Part shown: piece after piece, positions 25,067 to 33,561 of the stretch
Layout of the letters: each line of letters opens with the position of its first letter
Numbering within the stretch: the first letter of the stretch is position 1
NCBI GenBank assembly: GCA_035634255.1
Contig: DASQDI010000061.1
Span: forward strand, 1-64,000
From: DATLMR01 sp035634255
GTDB lineage: Bacteria > Acidobacteriota > Blastocatellia > UBA7656
Length of the DNA stretch: 64,000 nucleotides
Reading direction: 5' to 3'
Program-made: the position numbers and the translations under genes
The notes under the pieces: generated by a model
The model's database searches: none
What the model was told of the DNA's origin: nothing
What the model saw: only the letters and a program-made list of their open reading frames with translations

Positions 25067-25499
25067 GGTGTCTCCTCCTGACTTGACTCACTCAAATAAT
25101 TGGGGAATGTGCCGGTCGCAGATTGCGGATTGAGAGGTGACAATACTCCGCAATTAATAAACCGGGTGCGCCTTACTTATTTCGCAAACACCGCGAGGCC
25201 CACCCGACGGGTCGATGCAAGGTCTGAAGATGTTTCCTCTTCATTAAGCGCCGCGCGGCTTGCAATCAAATGAACGCTATCGTGAATCTTCAAACGGACC
25301 GGTGTAAAACTAGGCAAGAGTACCTGAATCGAATCCTTCTGAACACATCTGGCAACTTTTATTCTGGGAATCCGCCGCTATTATAAGCACGAAAAGAAAA
25401 GTTGTTCAACGAAATTGTTTTTATAGAAACGATAATTGATCGCGCTTCAAAAATGATGCTCGCGAAAACTCGTGATCTTCGCCGCTGCCTATTCCTTTT

Positions 25500-25721
25500 C
25501 CATCGCCGCCTCCCCCTCACGAAGAACTCTCCTTGCCCTCCGCTGTTGCCATCTACCTCACAGCGCAAAGCGTACCTCGCGTCCCGGCGCAGGTCCGTCA
25601 CTTTCGGAGAGGTCGGCTCCATGTACACGAACAGACGACTGTTCGCGATGAAGGGGGAGATGGGGTGGACGGGCGGTGAGCCACCAGGCCATGACCAGGC
25701 GCTCATTGGACTCAATCCCAA
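25500..25721 (-). pseudogene. Remnant of a pyridoxamine 5'-phosphate oxidase-family gene
   Basis: A short open frame contains a segment characteristic of PPOX-fold flavin proteins: VHPISPFIANSRLFVYMEPT, SPKVTDLRRDARYALRC and then GQGEFFVRG. The normal N-terminal strand is missing (only about 17 unrelated residues precede it) and after FVRG the frame turns into basic, unrelated sequence, so the gene is truncated at one end and probably frameshifted at the other. An intact but different PPOX gene is at 40622-41047. No other gene is seen in 25067-25913. Confidence 0.55.
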
Positions 25722-25913
25722 GCGACCGGCAGGTGTTATCCGGGCAGGACGACGGCAGCGACGGGCCGCACGTTAGCGCATGGGCCCCGCGGCTCCGTCG
25801 GGTTTTCTTCGACTCTTATCTCTTTTCAGGCGACTACAAACAGGTATATTTTACTCGACTCGACTTCTTTAATGGCTCCCCCCCTAACTTTCTAATAAAC
25901 TCTTCCGCTGCCC

Positions 25914-28445
25914 TCACTCGTATCGCAGAGCGACCATCGGATCTACCTTTGTTGCCTTCCGCGCAGGTAGGTAGCCTGACACCAGACCCGTCACCACCAA
26001 CACGGCCACAGAAACCGAAACCGTCACCAGATCAAAGCTCGTCACCCCGAACAGCATGCTTGCGATAAGGCGGGCCGCTATGAAGGCCAGAGGCACACCG
26101 ACCGCTACGCCTATCAAGACCTGCCACATCGCCTCGTGCAGCACCAGCCAGAAGATGTCGCGGCGTTGCGCGCCCAGCGCCATGCGGATCCCGATTTCAT
26201 TCGTCCGCCTCAATACCCCGTGCGACATCACTCCGTACAGCCCGACACAGGCCAGCACCAGGGCCAGCACCCCGAAAGAGCTGACCAGTTGCGCCATAAG
26301 CCGCTCCTGGCCTAAGGCGCTGTCGAATTGCTTGCTGAGAGATGTCACATTAGCAATCGGCAATTTAGAGTCCACCTGGGCTATGACCGACCGCACCTCG
26401 GGCGCTAGCGCTAACGGGTCGACGCTCGTGCGAATTTCCAGGTTGCAGGAGTATGCTGACCCGTCCTGTTGTTGGAGGATCGGTCGGTATACGGCGCGCT
26501 CAGGCTTCTCTCTGGCGCTGCCATATTTCGCGTTCCCTATCACGCCTACCACTTCTATTTCGTTAGCAGGATTAAATTCACTGCCGAAGGTGAACCGCTG
26601 CCCGATTGGATTCTGGTCTTTAAAGAAGTAATCGCTGAACGCTTCGTTCACAACGGCCACCCTGCGGGACCCCGGGGTGTCCTGCGGCCCGATCTCTCGC
26701 CCGAGGATCAAGGGTAATCCCAGAGTCTCGGCGTAGCTCGGCCCGACCAAAATATTGCTCACCACCAGGTCCTCGCCGGGGTCGGAGGTATAACCCAGCA
26801 CGGATACGTTGCTGGTCCTCGAACTGCCGCTCATCGGGCTGTAGGTGGCCAGGGTAGCCGACTGGACTCCCGGCAATGCGCTCACCCGATCCAGAAGCTG
26901 CTGGTAAAGCCCGCTGAGCTCCGCCGCCTTGTAGCCGGCCAGGCGGGAATCAATATCCATCAGCAAAACATTTTCCCGATTGAACCCGATATCTTCCCGC
27001 TGCAACTCCAGCAGGCTCCGCGCGAACAGACCGGCCCCTACTAGGAGCACTAGCGAAAGCGCTATCTGCGATATTACGAGAGTGGACGCCACCGCGAAGC
27101 GCCTTCGGCCCCCTCCGCCCCCCGCCGACTTTTCTTTAAGCCCGGACGATAGGTCGATTCTGCTGGCCCGGATGGCGGGCGCGAGCCCGAATATAATCCC
27201 CGACAACAAGGAGATTCCCGCGGTGAAGCCGAGTACTGTGATGTCGGGGCTGATGTCCAGCGGCGAGGTGGGAGCCACCAGCCTGATGAGCGTAGTCGCA
27301 CCCCACTGTGCGAGCAACACCCCGAGCAATCCCCCCAGAGCGGCCAGCATCAGACTTTCCGTAAGTAATTGCCTGACGAGTCTTGAGCGGGTAGCGCCCA
27401 TCGACAATCGGATCAGTATCTCTCTTCTTCTGGAAACGGACTTGGAGAGTAAGAGATTCCCGACGTTGGCGCAGGCAATTAGCAGGATCAGCGCGACGAC
27501 CCCCATAAGCATTTGCAAGGGCTCTGAGTAGTTAGAGCGGAGTCCGGAAATCCCGCGCCCCCCATAGGCAAGATCAACGTAAGCAGTCCGGGTCGTCCTC
27601 TGACGGTCTTCCGAAATTTGAGACCCTGCCTGCTCAAGCAGGAACTGCTGGAGTGCCAGGTTCACGCCCGCCCGCGCCTGTTGAATATCGACCCCCGGTT
27701 TCAGTCGCCCCATGATATTCAGCCAATAGCAATCCGATCTCGTCAGGTATGACTCCTGCAGCTCGATCTGGGGCTGAAAGGCAAGGGGCAGCCAGAAGTC
27801 GGGGCTGCGCCGGACGCGCACTCCGAAAAACTCCTGCGGCATCACCCCCACTATGGTAAAAGACGTGCCGTTCAGCATGACGGGTTTATTAACTACAGAG
27901 GGATCACCTCCGCACATGTTCTTCCAGTACCCATAGCTGATCACGGCGGCCGGGCTGGCCACGGGCCGGTCGTCTTCCGGGGTGAGCGTCCTGCCCAGGA
28001 GCGCATTCACGCCAAGGGTCGCAAAAAAGTTGCCGGAAACTAAATGGCCTTGCGCCCGCTGGGCGGCCTCGCCGGATTGACTCCCTTCGAGCTGGACGTT
28101 CAGCCGCGCCTCGCCGCTCCGGAAGGCGCACAACTCCTGAAACAGGTCACTGTTATTGTGAAAATACTCATAACTCGGGTATGAAAAAAGGCGCCACTGT
28201 TCCGCGGGCGGGTCCCCGATTGACGTGCCTTCGCTGGCCGAGTCGGAAAAGAGGACGAGTTGCTCGGGGGACTTGACCGGCAGCGGTTTGATGATCACGG
28301 CGTTGAGAAGAGTGAAGATCGCCGTGTTGGCCCCGATTCCGAGCGACAGTATGATCACGATTAAAACTGTCTGCCCGAAGTTCTTGCGCAGCATCCGTAT
28401 GGCGAATCGGAGATCCTGCCACAGGATTTCCAGATGATGTCTCAT
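25914..28445 (-). CDS. FtsX/MacB-type permease (acidobacterial duplicated permease type)
   Basis: 843 residues from the second of two adjacent ATGs (28445), placed 5 nt after GGGAGG. It has the duplicated FtsX architecture: N-terminal membrane segment (FGQTVLIVIILSLGIGANTAIF), a large MacB-like periplasmic domain, three central membrane segments (LMGVVALILLIACANVGNLL, the LIRLSMGATRSRLVRQLLTESL loop), a second extracytoplasmic domain, and three C-terminal membrane segments closing with LPARKATKVDPMVALRYE. No ATPase is encoded nearby, as is usual for these orphan permeases. Unlike the other three copies it lacks an adjacent PadR gene and the N-terminal soluble prefix. Transport role inferred only. 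Confidence 0.88.
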   Translation of the reverse strand: MRHHLEILWQDLRFAIRMLRKNFGQTVLIVIILSLGIGANTAIFTLLNAVIIKPLPVKSPEQLVLFSDSASEGTSIGDPPAEQWRLFSYPSYEYFHNNSDLFQELCAFRSGEARLNVQLEGSQSGEAAQRAQGHLVSGNFFATLGVNALLGRTLTPEDDRPVASPAAVISYGYWKNMCGGDPSVVNKPVMLNGTSFTIVGVMPQEFFGVRVRRSPDFWLPLAFQPQIELQESYLTRSDCYWLNIMGRLKPGVDIQQARAGVNLALQQFLLEQAGSQISEDRQRTTRTAYVDLAYGGRGISGLRSNYSEPLQMLMGVVALILLIACANVGNLLLSKSVSRRREILIRLSMGATRSRLVRQLLTESLMLAALGGLLGVLLAQWGATTLIRLVAPTSPLDISPDITVLGFTAGISLLSGIIFGLAPAIRASRIDLSSGLKEKSAGGGGGRRRFAVASTLVISQIALSLVLLVGAGLFARSLLELQREDIGFNRENVLLMDIDSRLAGYKAAELSGLYQQLLDRVSALPGVQSATLATYSPMSGSSRTSNVSVLGYTSDPGEDLVVSNILVGPSYAETLGLPLILGREIGPQDTPGSRRVAVVNEAFSDYFFKDQNPIGQRFTFGSEFNPANEIEVVGVIGNAKYGSAREKPERAVYRPILQQQDGSAYSCNLEIRTSVDPLALAPEVRSVIAQVDSKLPIANVTSLSKQFDSALGQERLMAQLVSSFGVLALVLACVGLYGVMSHGVLRRTNEIGIRMALGAQRRDIFWLVLHEAMWQVLIGVAVGVPLAFIAARLIASMLFGVTSFDLVTVSVSVAVLVVTGLVSGYLPARKATKVDPMVALRYE

Positions 28446-28470
28446 CATGACCTCCCGCACTATCTCTTTG

Positions 28471-28542
28471 ATCTGACCCTGGCCGCCCACCTGGACCAAG
28501 GCTTCAATCCGGCCCGCGGCCGCATCCGACGACTGGTTAAAC
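28471..28542 (-). repeat. attC-like site beside a decayed cassette gene
   Basis: On the top strand ATCTGAC (28471-28477, one mismatch to RYYYAAC) opens a 72-bp element closing with GTTAAAC (28536-28542, exact GTTRRRY). The box is 29 bp past the stop codon of the serine hydrolase remnant on its strand. The bases between stop and box (CGCTTCAA then GGCAGCG) are also found behind the intact serine hydrolase at 32239. Confidence 0.45.
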
Positions 28543-28571
28543 GCTGCCTGATTGAAGCGGATCGCTAAAAT

Positions 28572-28655
28572 TTAATCTGTAATCGCCGACCCTGCCATGC
28601 CCAGGAAAATACTGCTCTCATTACCGAATCGGTGCTCAGGAAATATTACGATCCC
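28572..28655 (-). pseudogene. 3' fragment of a serine hydrolase (beta-lactamase-like) gene
   Basis: Reading minus strand from 28655 to the TAA at 28574-28572 gives GIVIFPEHRFGNESSIFLGM then AGSAITD. The intact gene at 32239-33441 ends MIRIFLEHLFAFGNESNIFM then AMAGAAVTD. The identity is obvious at protein and DNA level, and an upstream stop (TGA in AAGGCATGAGGG) breaks the frame. It is the tail of a second copy; the rest is not found in the window. Confidence 0.7.
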
Positions 28656-28705
28656 TCATGCCTTCATGTCTGCCTTTGCCTTAATCTCCGTCGCGTAGTC
28701 AGGCG

Positions 28706-29593
28706 TTACCGGAGGTATTTGTTGAAAAATTCGAGGGTGCGCGTCCATGCCAGTTTGGCGGCGGCTTCATCATAACGGGGAGTCGTGTCGTTGTGGAAGC
28801 CGTGCTGTTTGCCCTCGTACATGTGCAGCGTATACACCTTCTTGTTGGCCTTGAGCGCCGCCTCATAGTCCGCGATGCCCGCGTTGACGCGCTCGTCGTT
28901 GCCCGCGTAATGCAGCAACAGTGGCGCAGAAATCTTGGGCACATCGTCTACGCCCGCCTGGCGGCCGTAGAACGCGACTCCCGCATTCAGGTCGGCGCCC
29001 AGCCGCACGGCCAGTTGATTCACCATACCGCCGCCGAAACAGAACCCGACCGCGCCCAGCTTGCCGGTTGAATCGGGGCGCGCTTTGAGCCACTTGGCCG
29101 CCGCGATGAAATCTTCGGTCATCTTCTTCCCATCCACCGTGCGAAAGGCGGCGGCTCCTTTCTCATCGCTGCCCGGATAGCCGCCGACCGAAGTCAATCC
29201 ATCGGGCGCGAAGGCGATGAAATTGGCGAGGGCGAGGCGGCGCGCTACGTCCTCGATATAGGGATTGAGTCCGCGGTTTTCATGGATGACGAGCACGACG
29301 GGCAGCTTTTTCCCTTCCGCCGGGCGTGCCAGATAACCTTTGATCGAACCGTTGCCTGCCGGGGATTGCACGACTTCGTAGCCAACTTTGATGCGTTTGT
29401 CATCCGGCGGCACCTGCTGTGCCCAGGCGTAGTTGGGGCTCAGGCCCTCGAAGATCGCCGCGACGGTCAGGCCGCCGACCGCAAACTTGACGGCGCGGTC
29501 GAGGAAGGTGCGGCGGTCGATGTCGCCGTGCTGGTATTCGTGAAACAGGTCTAACAACTCCTGCGGATAATCGGATGCTTTCTTTCGTTCCAT
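28706..29593 (-). CDS. Dienelactone hydrolase family protein, exported
   Basis: 295 residues. A 40-residue head precedes a twin-arginine-like signal (DRRTFLDRAVKFAVGGLTVAAIFEG...YAWAQ), as in YghX-type proteins, so Tat export is likely. The dienelactone hydrolase domain has nucleophile Cys185 in VGFCFGGGM, Asp233 in HYAGNDERVN and His264 in GKQHGFHND, with oxyanion-loop VIHENRGLNPYIEDVARRLA. It hydrolyses an ester or lactone; natural substrate unknown. AAGGAG precedes the start. It lies between the serine hydrolase remnant and the EF-hand/DUF3500 pair, all on the minus strand. Confidence 0.88.
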   Translation of the reverse strand: MERKKASDYPQELLDLFHEYQHGDIDRRTFLDRAVKFAVGGLTVAAIFEGLSPNYAWAQQVPPDDKRIKVGYEVVQSPAGNGSIKGYLARPAEGKKLPVVLVIHENRGLNPYIEDVARRLALANFIAFAPDGLTSVGGYPGSDEKGAAAFRTVDGKKMTEDFIAAAKWLKARPDSTGKLGAVGFCFGGGMVNQLAVRLGADLNAGVAFYGRQAGVDDVPKISAPLLLHYAGNDERVNAGIADYEAALKANKKVYTLHMYEGKQHGFHNDTTPRYDEAAAKLAWTRTLEFFNKYLR

Positions 29594-29721
29594 TCTTTCT
29601 CCTTGGATGAGATTGGGGCGGATTAGGAGGTGACTCTCCTACCCCGCTGCTGAGCACGGAAGGCCGCTGAACCCGCGACCAACCGGCTAAGATTTCTGAT
29701 CTTCATAAATTTTCATGGCAC

Positions 29722-30405
29722 TCAGGAAAAAGGGTTCTTTGCCTGAATCCGTTCATCGTCGCGTCGGCGCAAGTACTGGCGCAGGGGTTTCCATAGGGGA
29801 AATAACAGCGCCAGACACAAGCATAACACCAACACACCCGCCCAAGGCCACGGCCCGCGTCTATCCGCGCGGTTGACGTGAAAGCTCAGACGCATCTCAC
29901 GTTGGAGCGGGTCACGTTCCTGGCCGCTGATCTTGATTTCGCTTTCTGCCGGAACCAGCGCGTTGACCAGGTAGACGCCGAGTTCGGGCAGGTGGTTGTT
30001 GCGGAAAGAGAGTTGATGCCCGCCCGCCGCGCCCAAATCCGCTTCCGCCGTGAGACCGAGGCGAATCGCGCCGACGCCTTCGCTCATCTCGCGCCGCGAC
30101 GGGAACTCGGCTACAGTCAGCGCGAGCGGCGTGTGCAGTCCGTCCACTTCGAGCGTTATGTCCTGTAGCACGCGCCTCGCATAAGCCTGCTCTTCCGCCG
30201 GCGAAATTTGCCCGTCGCCATTAACGTCAATCAGCCGGAAGACGCGGCCGGCCACTTCCACGCCGGGGGTCATACGCAACTCGACGCTCGCGCCGCCGGG
30301 CGCGAGCGCAATCCGCGCGGCCTGTACGTACTCATCGAGCACGTGCGCCGCCGCCGTCGCTCGAAAGGCGAACGCGCAGAGACAACACGCGAGCAGCCGC
30401 TTCAT
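29722..30405 (-). CDS. Membrane-anchored exported protein with an EF-hand
   Basis: 227 residues from the ATG at 30405, which overlaps the stop of the DUF3500 gene in ATGA; the open frame upstream is the shadow of that gene. A signal peptide (LLACCLCAFAFRATAAAH) precedes a beta-rich domain containing a canonical EF-hand loop, DVNGDGQISPAEE, at about residues 60-75. A single membrane segment near the C-terminus (WAGVLVLCLCLALLFPLW) is followed by a basic tail, so most of the protein is outside the cytoplasm. The layout recalls the extracytoplasmic heads of HupE/RcnA-like metal transporters, but no transporter core is present. Calcium binding is inferred from the loop. Confidence 0.7.
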   Translation of the reverse strand: MKRLLACCLCAFAFRATAAAHVLDEYVQAARIALAPGGASVELRMTPGVEVAGRVFRLIDVNGDGQISPAEEQAYARRVLQDITLEVDGLHTPLALTVAEFPSRREMSEGVGAIRLGLTAEADLGAAGGHQLSFRNNHLPELGVYLVNALVPAESEIKISGQERDPLQREMRLSFHVNRADRRGPWPWAGVLVLCLCLALLFPLWKPLRQYLRRRDDERIQAKNPFS

Positions 30406-31508
30406 CGCTTCACCAGTCTTTCGCCGTAATCGTTGGTCGGATCGCGGTAAATGGTGTGGATGTGATTTGTGTCGAGGCCGCTGCCGCCGCGCAACCGCTG
30501 CGGCGAGTATTCGATCAGCAGCGTCGGGCCTTGGATGCGGAAGTAGGCGGCGCTGCCATTGGTCGTCGGCCCGCTCCACGCAAACCACGTTTCCGGCAGG
30601 TTGGCTTTGATTTCGGCCATCTTCGCCGCCGCCGCTTCGCCGTTGAGGATACCCACCCATTCGTGCGCCAGGTCGAGCAGCATCTGTTGCTGCGCGGCGT
30701 TCAAAGCCGAAGCCTTGATGCCTTCGGGTTGAATCGTCTTGCCGTCTTCGCCCGGGCCGAGCACGAGGTCGTTCATCTGGTAGTTCAGTATCGCCTGCTT
30801 CTGCTGCGCCGCGTCGAGCGAATTGATCAGGGCGAATGACTTGTCATTTTCGCGGCCCAGCGGACGCACTGTCTCGCCGTTGAGTTTGTAAATCGCGGGC
30901 TGCGCGGCGGGCAGGCTCGGCGTGAGGACATTGCTCTTGCCGACTATCGTCACGTTGATGGCCAGATGATGGCCGCCGAATTGAATCAGCCAGGGTTCGG
31001 TGAGCGAAGGCGTGCCGAGAAAGGCCAGATAGTATTCGTCGCGTCCAAAGTTCGGCCCGCCCGCCCTCCCGCCGCGGCCACTTTCGGAAGTCTTCAGCAC
31101 TTCATCGCCTTCCATAATTTCCTTCACTTTTTGCAGCCCTTGCCTGCTCAACGTGGTGGCCAGCAGTTTCAGCGCGGCTTCGCGCTGCGCGGCACTCAGA
31201 TCACCCCAGCGCAACCCGTTGCGCGGATACATCCCTGCCGGGAAATTCGACCATCTGGTTTTCTGTTCGCCGTTGAAAGCGAGACTGACTTTGGCGCGCC
31301 TGGCATCATCGAGCGTCGCTAAAAAGGCTTTGGCCGCCGCGACGGTCTTACCGGTGACGTCGCCCTCTTTCGCCGGTTCGACGCGCAGCGCAGGCGCGGG
31401 CGTCGTATCGATTTTTTGCGGCTGATGTTTCGCCGCCGGCAGCAACATCCAACCGGCGGAGAGCAGCGCTAATAAATAAAGCCCGGCGCTGACACTTTCT
31501 CGTTTCAT
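30402..31508 (-). CDS. DUF3500 family secreted protein
   Basis: 368 residues with an N-terminal signal or anchor (GLYLLALLSAGWMLLPAA). Diagnostic DUF3500 segments: AKAFLATLDDARRAKVSLAF, RWSNFPAGMYPRNGLRWGDL, YYLAFLGTPSLTEPWLIQFGGHHLAINVTIVG and the C-terminal DTNHIHTIYRDPTNDYG. The conserved GGHHLA and NHIHTIYRDP histidines suggest a metal or catalytic site, but no activity is established for the family. AAAGGGAG precedes the start. Its stop overlaps the start of the EF-hand protein gene by 4 bp, so the two are translationally coupled and probably act together outside the cytoplasm. Confidence 0.85.
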   Translation of the reverse strand: MKRESVSAGLYLLALLSAGWMLLPAAKHQPQKIDTTPAPALRVEPAKEGDVTGKTVAAAKAFLATLDDARRAKVSLAFNGEQKTRWSNFPAGMYPRNGLRWGDLSAAQREAALKLLATTLSRQGLQKVKEIMEGDEVLKTSESGRGGRAGGPNFGRDEYYLAFLGTPSLTEPWLIQFGGHHLAINVTIVGKSNVLTPSLPAAQPAIYKLNGETVRPLGRENDKSFALINSLDAAQQKQAILNYQMNDLVLGPGEDGKTIQPEGIKASALNAAQQQMLLDLAHEWVGILNGEAAAAKMAEIKANLPETWFAWSGPTTNGSAAYFRIQGPTLLIEYSPQRLRGGSGLDTNHIHTIYRDPTNDYGERLVKR

Positions 31509-31601
31509 TGAAAACTCCCTTTAGAAATCAAGGCGCGCCCCCGGTGAAAAAGTGGTCATTCAGCCCTGCGGCAGGCGAATGATGGTGCGGCACCTCCGCG
31601 C

Positions 31602-32129
31602 CTAACCGGCCTGCGATGTACGCCACTGTGCCGCCCTCCGGTCCATTTCTTTGATGAAACCATCCTTGCCGTCCATATACCCGTCCGGGCTCTGTGGGTG
31701 TTCCTCCGCCAACTGTCTCTTTAGCTCACTGTATCTTTGTGCGTCTCCGGGGTGGGCAATCATGTAGTCGCGGAACGCTAAGTGACGCTCTACCTGCGCC
31801 GAGCTGGCCTCGAACGCATGAATGTTATGAGTCCTTAGGCCGTCCTGGTTATCCTTACGGAAGTACCGGCGGCCGGGGATGCCGTACTCACCCATCACTT
31901 CATAACCGAGTGACTCCATCGCTGAACTCTGCCCATCTACTTCAGCGATGTCTCTGACCTCGACTAACAGATCGATGACGGGCTTCGCGTATATGTTCGG
32001 GATGGCCGTGCTGCCGATGTGGTGGATGGCTACAACATTCTCGCCTAGAGCAACGGCGACATGCTTCGCTTCCGCCGCAAATGCATCTCGCCACTGAGGG
32101 TCATGGGGGACAACTTCTACTTTACTCAT
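31602..32129 (-). CDS. GrpB family protein
   Basis: 175 residues. Typical GrpB (nucleotidyltransferase-fold) motifs: VEVVPHDPQWRDAFAAEA, AIHHIGSTAIPNIYAKPVIDLLVEV (GST...PxIDxL), YGIPGRRYFRKD, THNIHAFE and HLAFRDYMIAHP. Members are thought to be nucleotidyltransferase-like; the biochemical role is unclear, and an acceptor RNA or CoA-linked role has been suggested only loosely. It is a common integron cassette gene. A GAGG site lies about 10 nt upstream of the ATG. An attC-like element at 32130-32209 separates it from the serine hydrolase gene; a lone GCCTAAC at 31600-31606 overlaps its stop. Confidence 0.88.
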   Translation of the reverse strand: MSKVEVVPHDPQWRDAFAAEAKHVAVALGENVVAIHHIGSTAIPNIYAKPVIDLLVEVRDIAEVDGQSSAMESLGYEVMGEYGIPGRRYFRKDNQDGLRTHNIHAFEASSAQVERHLAFRDYMIAHPGDAQRYSELKRQLAEEHPQSPDGYMDGKDGFIKEMDRRAAQWRTSQAG

Positions 32130-32209
32130 GAATTAAGCACCTCACGAGCAGCTTGTAAACTACCACTCCGACCGGTGACCCGAGCAGCCTGCGCAGGCCG
32201 TCGTTAGGC
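32130..32209 (-). repeat. attC-like site after serine hydrolase gene, one good box
   Basis: Minus strand GCCTAAC (32209-32203, exact RYYYAAC) lies 29 bp after the serine hydrolase stop. The far end is degraded: TTAAGCACCTCACGAGC near 32133-32149 resembles the arm TAACGCACCGCATCAGCG of the site at 37323, but the box itself has changed. Confidence 0.45.
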
Positions 32210-32238
32210 GCTGCCCGTTTGAAGCGAAACGCCTTCGT

Positions 32239-33441
32239 CTAATCTGTAACCGCCGCCCCGGCCATAGCCATAAAGATGTTGCTCTCATTTCCGAATGCGA
32301 ACAGGTGCTCCAGGAATATTCTGATCATCCCTTTCGCCGGATCAATCCAGATAATCGAGCCGAAGGCCCCGTTGTGCCCGAAGCTTCCGGCCGAAGTCAG
32401 AGGGAAATCGCTCATCGGATCGCCGCTCAATCCCCAGCCCAATCCCTGATGCGCAGGCTTTTGGGTGAGCGCGGATTTTATATTGAGCGTGTGGTTCTCC
32501 GTCATTATCTCCACGGATATTCTCGAAAGAATTCGCCTGCCCTTAAAGGTTCCGCCATCGAGCATCATCTGGCAAAGGGCAGCCAGGTCTGAAGCCGTTG
32601 AATACATCCCGAACTCCGGCCCCGGATATTTAGCATTCTTATTATAAGCCCCGACCTCTTCCCACTTCACCAATTTACCGTCCCGCATCCGGTAGACCGA
32701 GGCGACTCGGTCCCACTTCCCGGCGGGAATAAAGAAAAAACTGTCTTTCATACCGAGCGGGTCAAAGATGCGTTCCTTTATGAATTGCTCATAAGGTCTG
32801 CCTGAGACCACTTCAATGATACGTCCCAGGATCGCGAAACCGCTACTGCTATACCTGAACCGGGTGCCGGGCGCAAACTCCGGTTCCTGCTTCGACAGCA
32901 GGGCCACAACATCAGTTAAAGTCCGATTCCGTTTCACTGTGATGTCTTCGATCTCCTGGGGGCGGGAGGCGGGTATCCCGGCGGTATGCGTCAGCAGGTG
33001 GTGAATCGTAATCGGCTCCGGCGCGCCCTGCGTTTCGCGCGCTGCCGTTTTGAATTCGGGGAGGTATTTTTTTACGGGGTCATTGAGCGCGAGTTTGCCT
33101 TCCTCCATTAAAATCATAATCCCGATTGCGGTCACGGGTTTCGTTACTGATCTGATGTCGAAGATAGTATCGGCCCGCATCGGCTTTTTACTCTCCAGGT
33201 CCTGATAGCCGACAGCTTCAAGGCTAAGGACTTTGCCGCCTCTCGCCACCAGCATCACAGCCCCGGCGATTGTTCCCTGCTCGACGAAGGATTTCATCCG
33301 TATAGGGATTCTTGCTAATCGTTCTGATTCCAGCCCGGCCTTGGATACTTGCTGACTCAGGCTACTCTCCGGAGGCAGAAATAAAATCAGCACGGCGAGC
33401 GCCCCGACAGAGAGGCTCTTATATGAGAATACCTTTAACAT
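32239..33441 (-). CDS. Secreted serine hydrolase, beta-lactamase/class C-like
   Basis: 400 residues with a signal peptide (SVGALAVLILFLPPESSLSQ). The penicillin-binding-protein fold is shown by S-x-x-K in FDIRSVTKPVTAIGIMILMEEGKLALNDPVKKYLPEF, the HLLTHTAGIP motif, YSSSGFAILGRIIEVVSGRPYEQFIKERIFDPLGMKDSFF, and a C-terminal FGHNGAFGSIIWIDPAKGM in place of KTG. These proteins act as esterases, D-aminopeptidases or cell-wall enzymes more often than as lactamases. The gene sits between attC-like elements on both sides, and the last 28 codons plus downstream bases are duplicated as a fragment at 28572-28655. Confidence 0.88.
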   Translation of the reverse strand: MLKVFSYKSLSVGALAVLILFLPPESSLSQQVSKAGLESERLARIPIRMKSFVEQGTIAGAVMLVARGGKVLSLEAVGYQDLESKKPMRADTIFDIRSVTKPVTAIGIMILMEEGKLALNDPVKKYLPEFKTAARETQGAPEPITIHHLLTHTAGIPASRPQEIEDITVKRNRTLTDVVALLSKQEPEFAPGTRFRYSSSGFAILGRIIEVVSGRPYEQFIKERIFDPLGMKDSFFFIPAGKWDRVASVYRMRDGKLVKWEEVGAYNKNAKYPGPEFGMYSTASDLAALCQMMLDGGTFKGRRILSRISVEIMTENHTLNIKSALTQKPAHQGLGWGLSGDPMSDFPLTSAGSFGHNGAFGSIIWIDPAKGMIRIFLEHLFAFGNESNIFMAMAGAAVTD

Positions 33442-33464
33442 GTTCTGATTTTCTCCGCCCGGAT

Positions 33465-33561
33465 GGATAACGCCTAGCGCCCCAGATCACGCGGCCCGCA
33501 GGTGACGCCCGGTGAAACATACGAAGCCGGATTGCGGCTTCGGTTCAAGCGGCTGTTACTC
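33465..33561 (-). repeat. attC-like element embedded in the end of an esterase gene
   Basis: Top strand GGATAACGCC...CGCGGCCCGC at 33465-33500 resembles the left arm of the site at 35595, and TTGCGGCTTCGGTTCAAGC with GGCTGTTAC up to 33561 resembles the right arm of 37323. Total length about 97 bp, both boxes with two mismatches. It overlaps the last codons of the gene at 33474-34316. Confidence 0.4.

Noticed and set aside
31600..31606. GCCTAAC overlapping the GrpB stop considered as an attC box
   Set aside because: The box orientation is opposite to the other cassettes and no second box is seen at a suitable distance. It may still be a relic, but is not supported.
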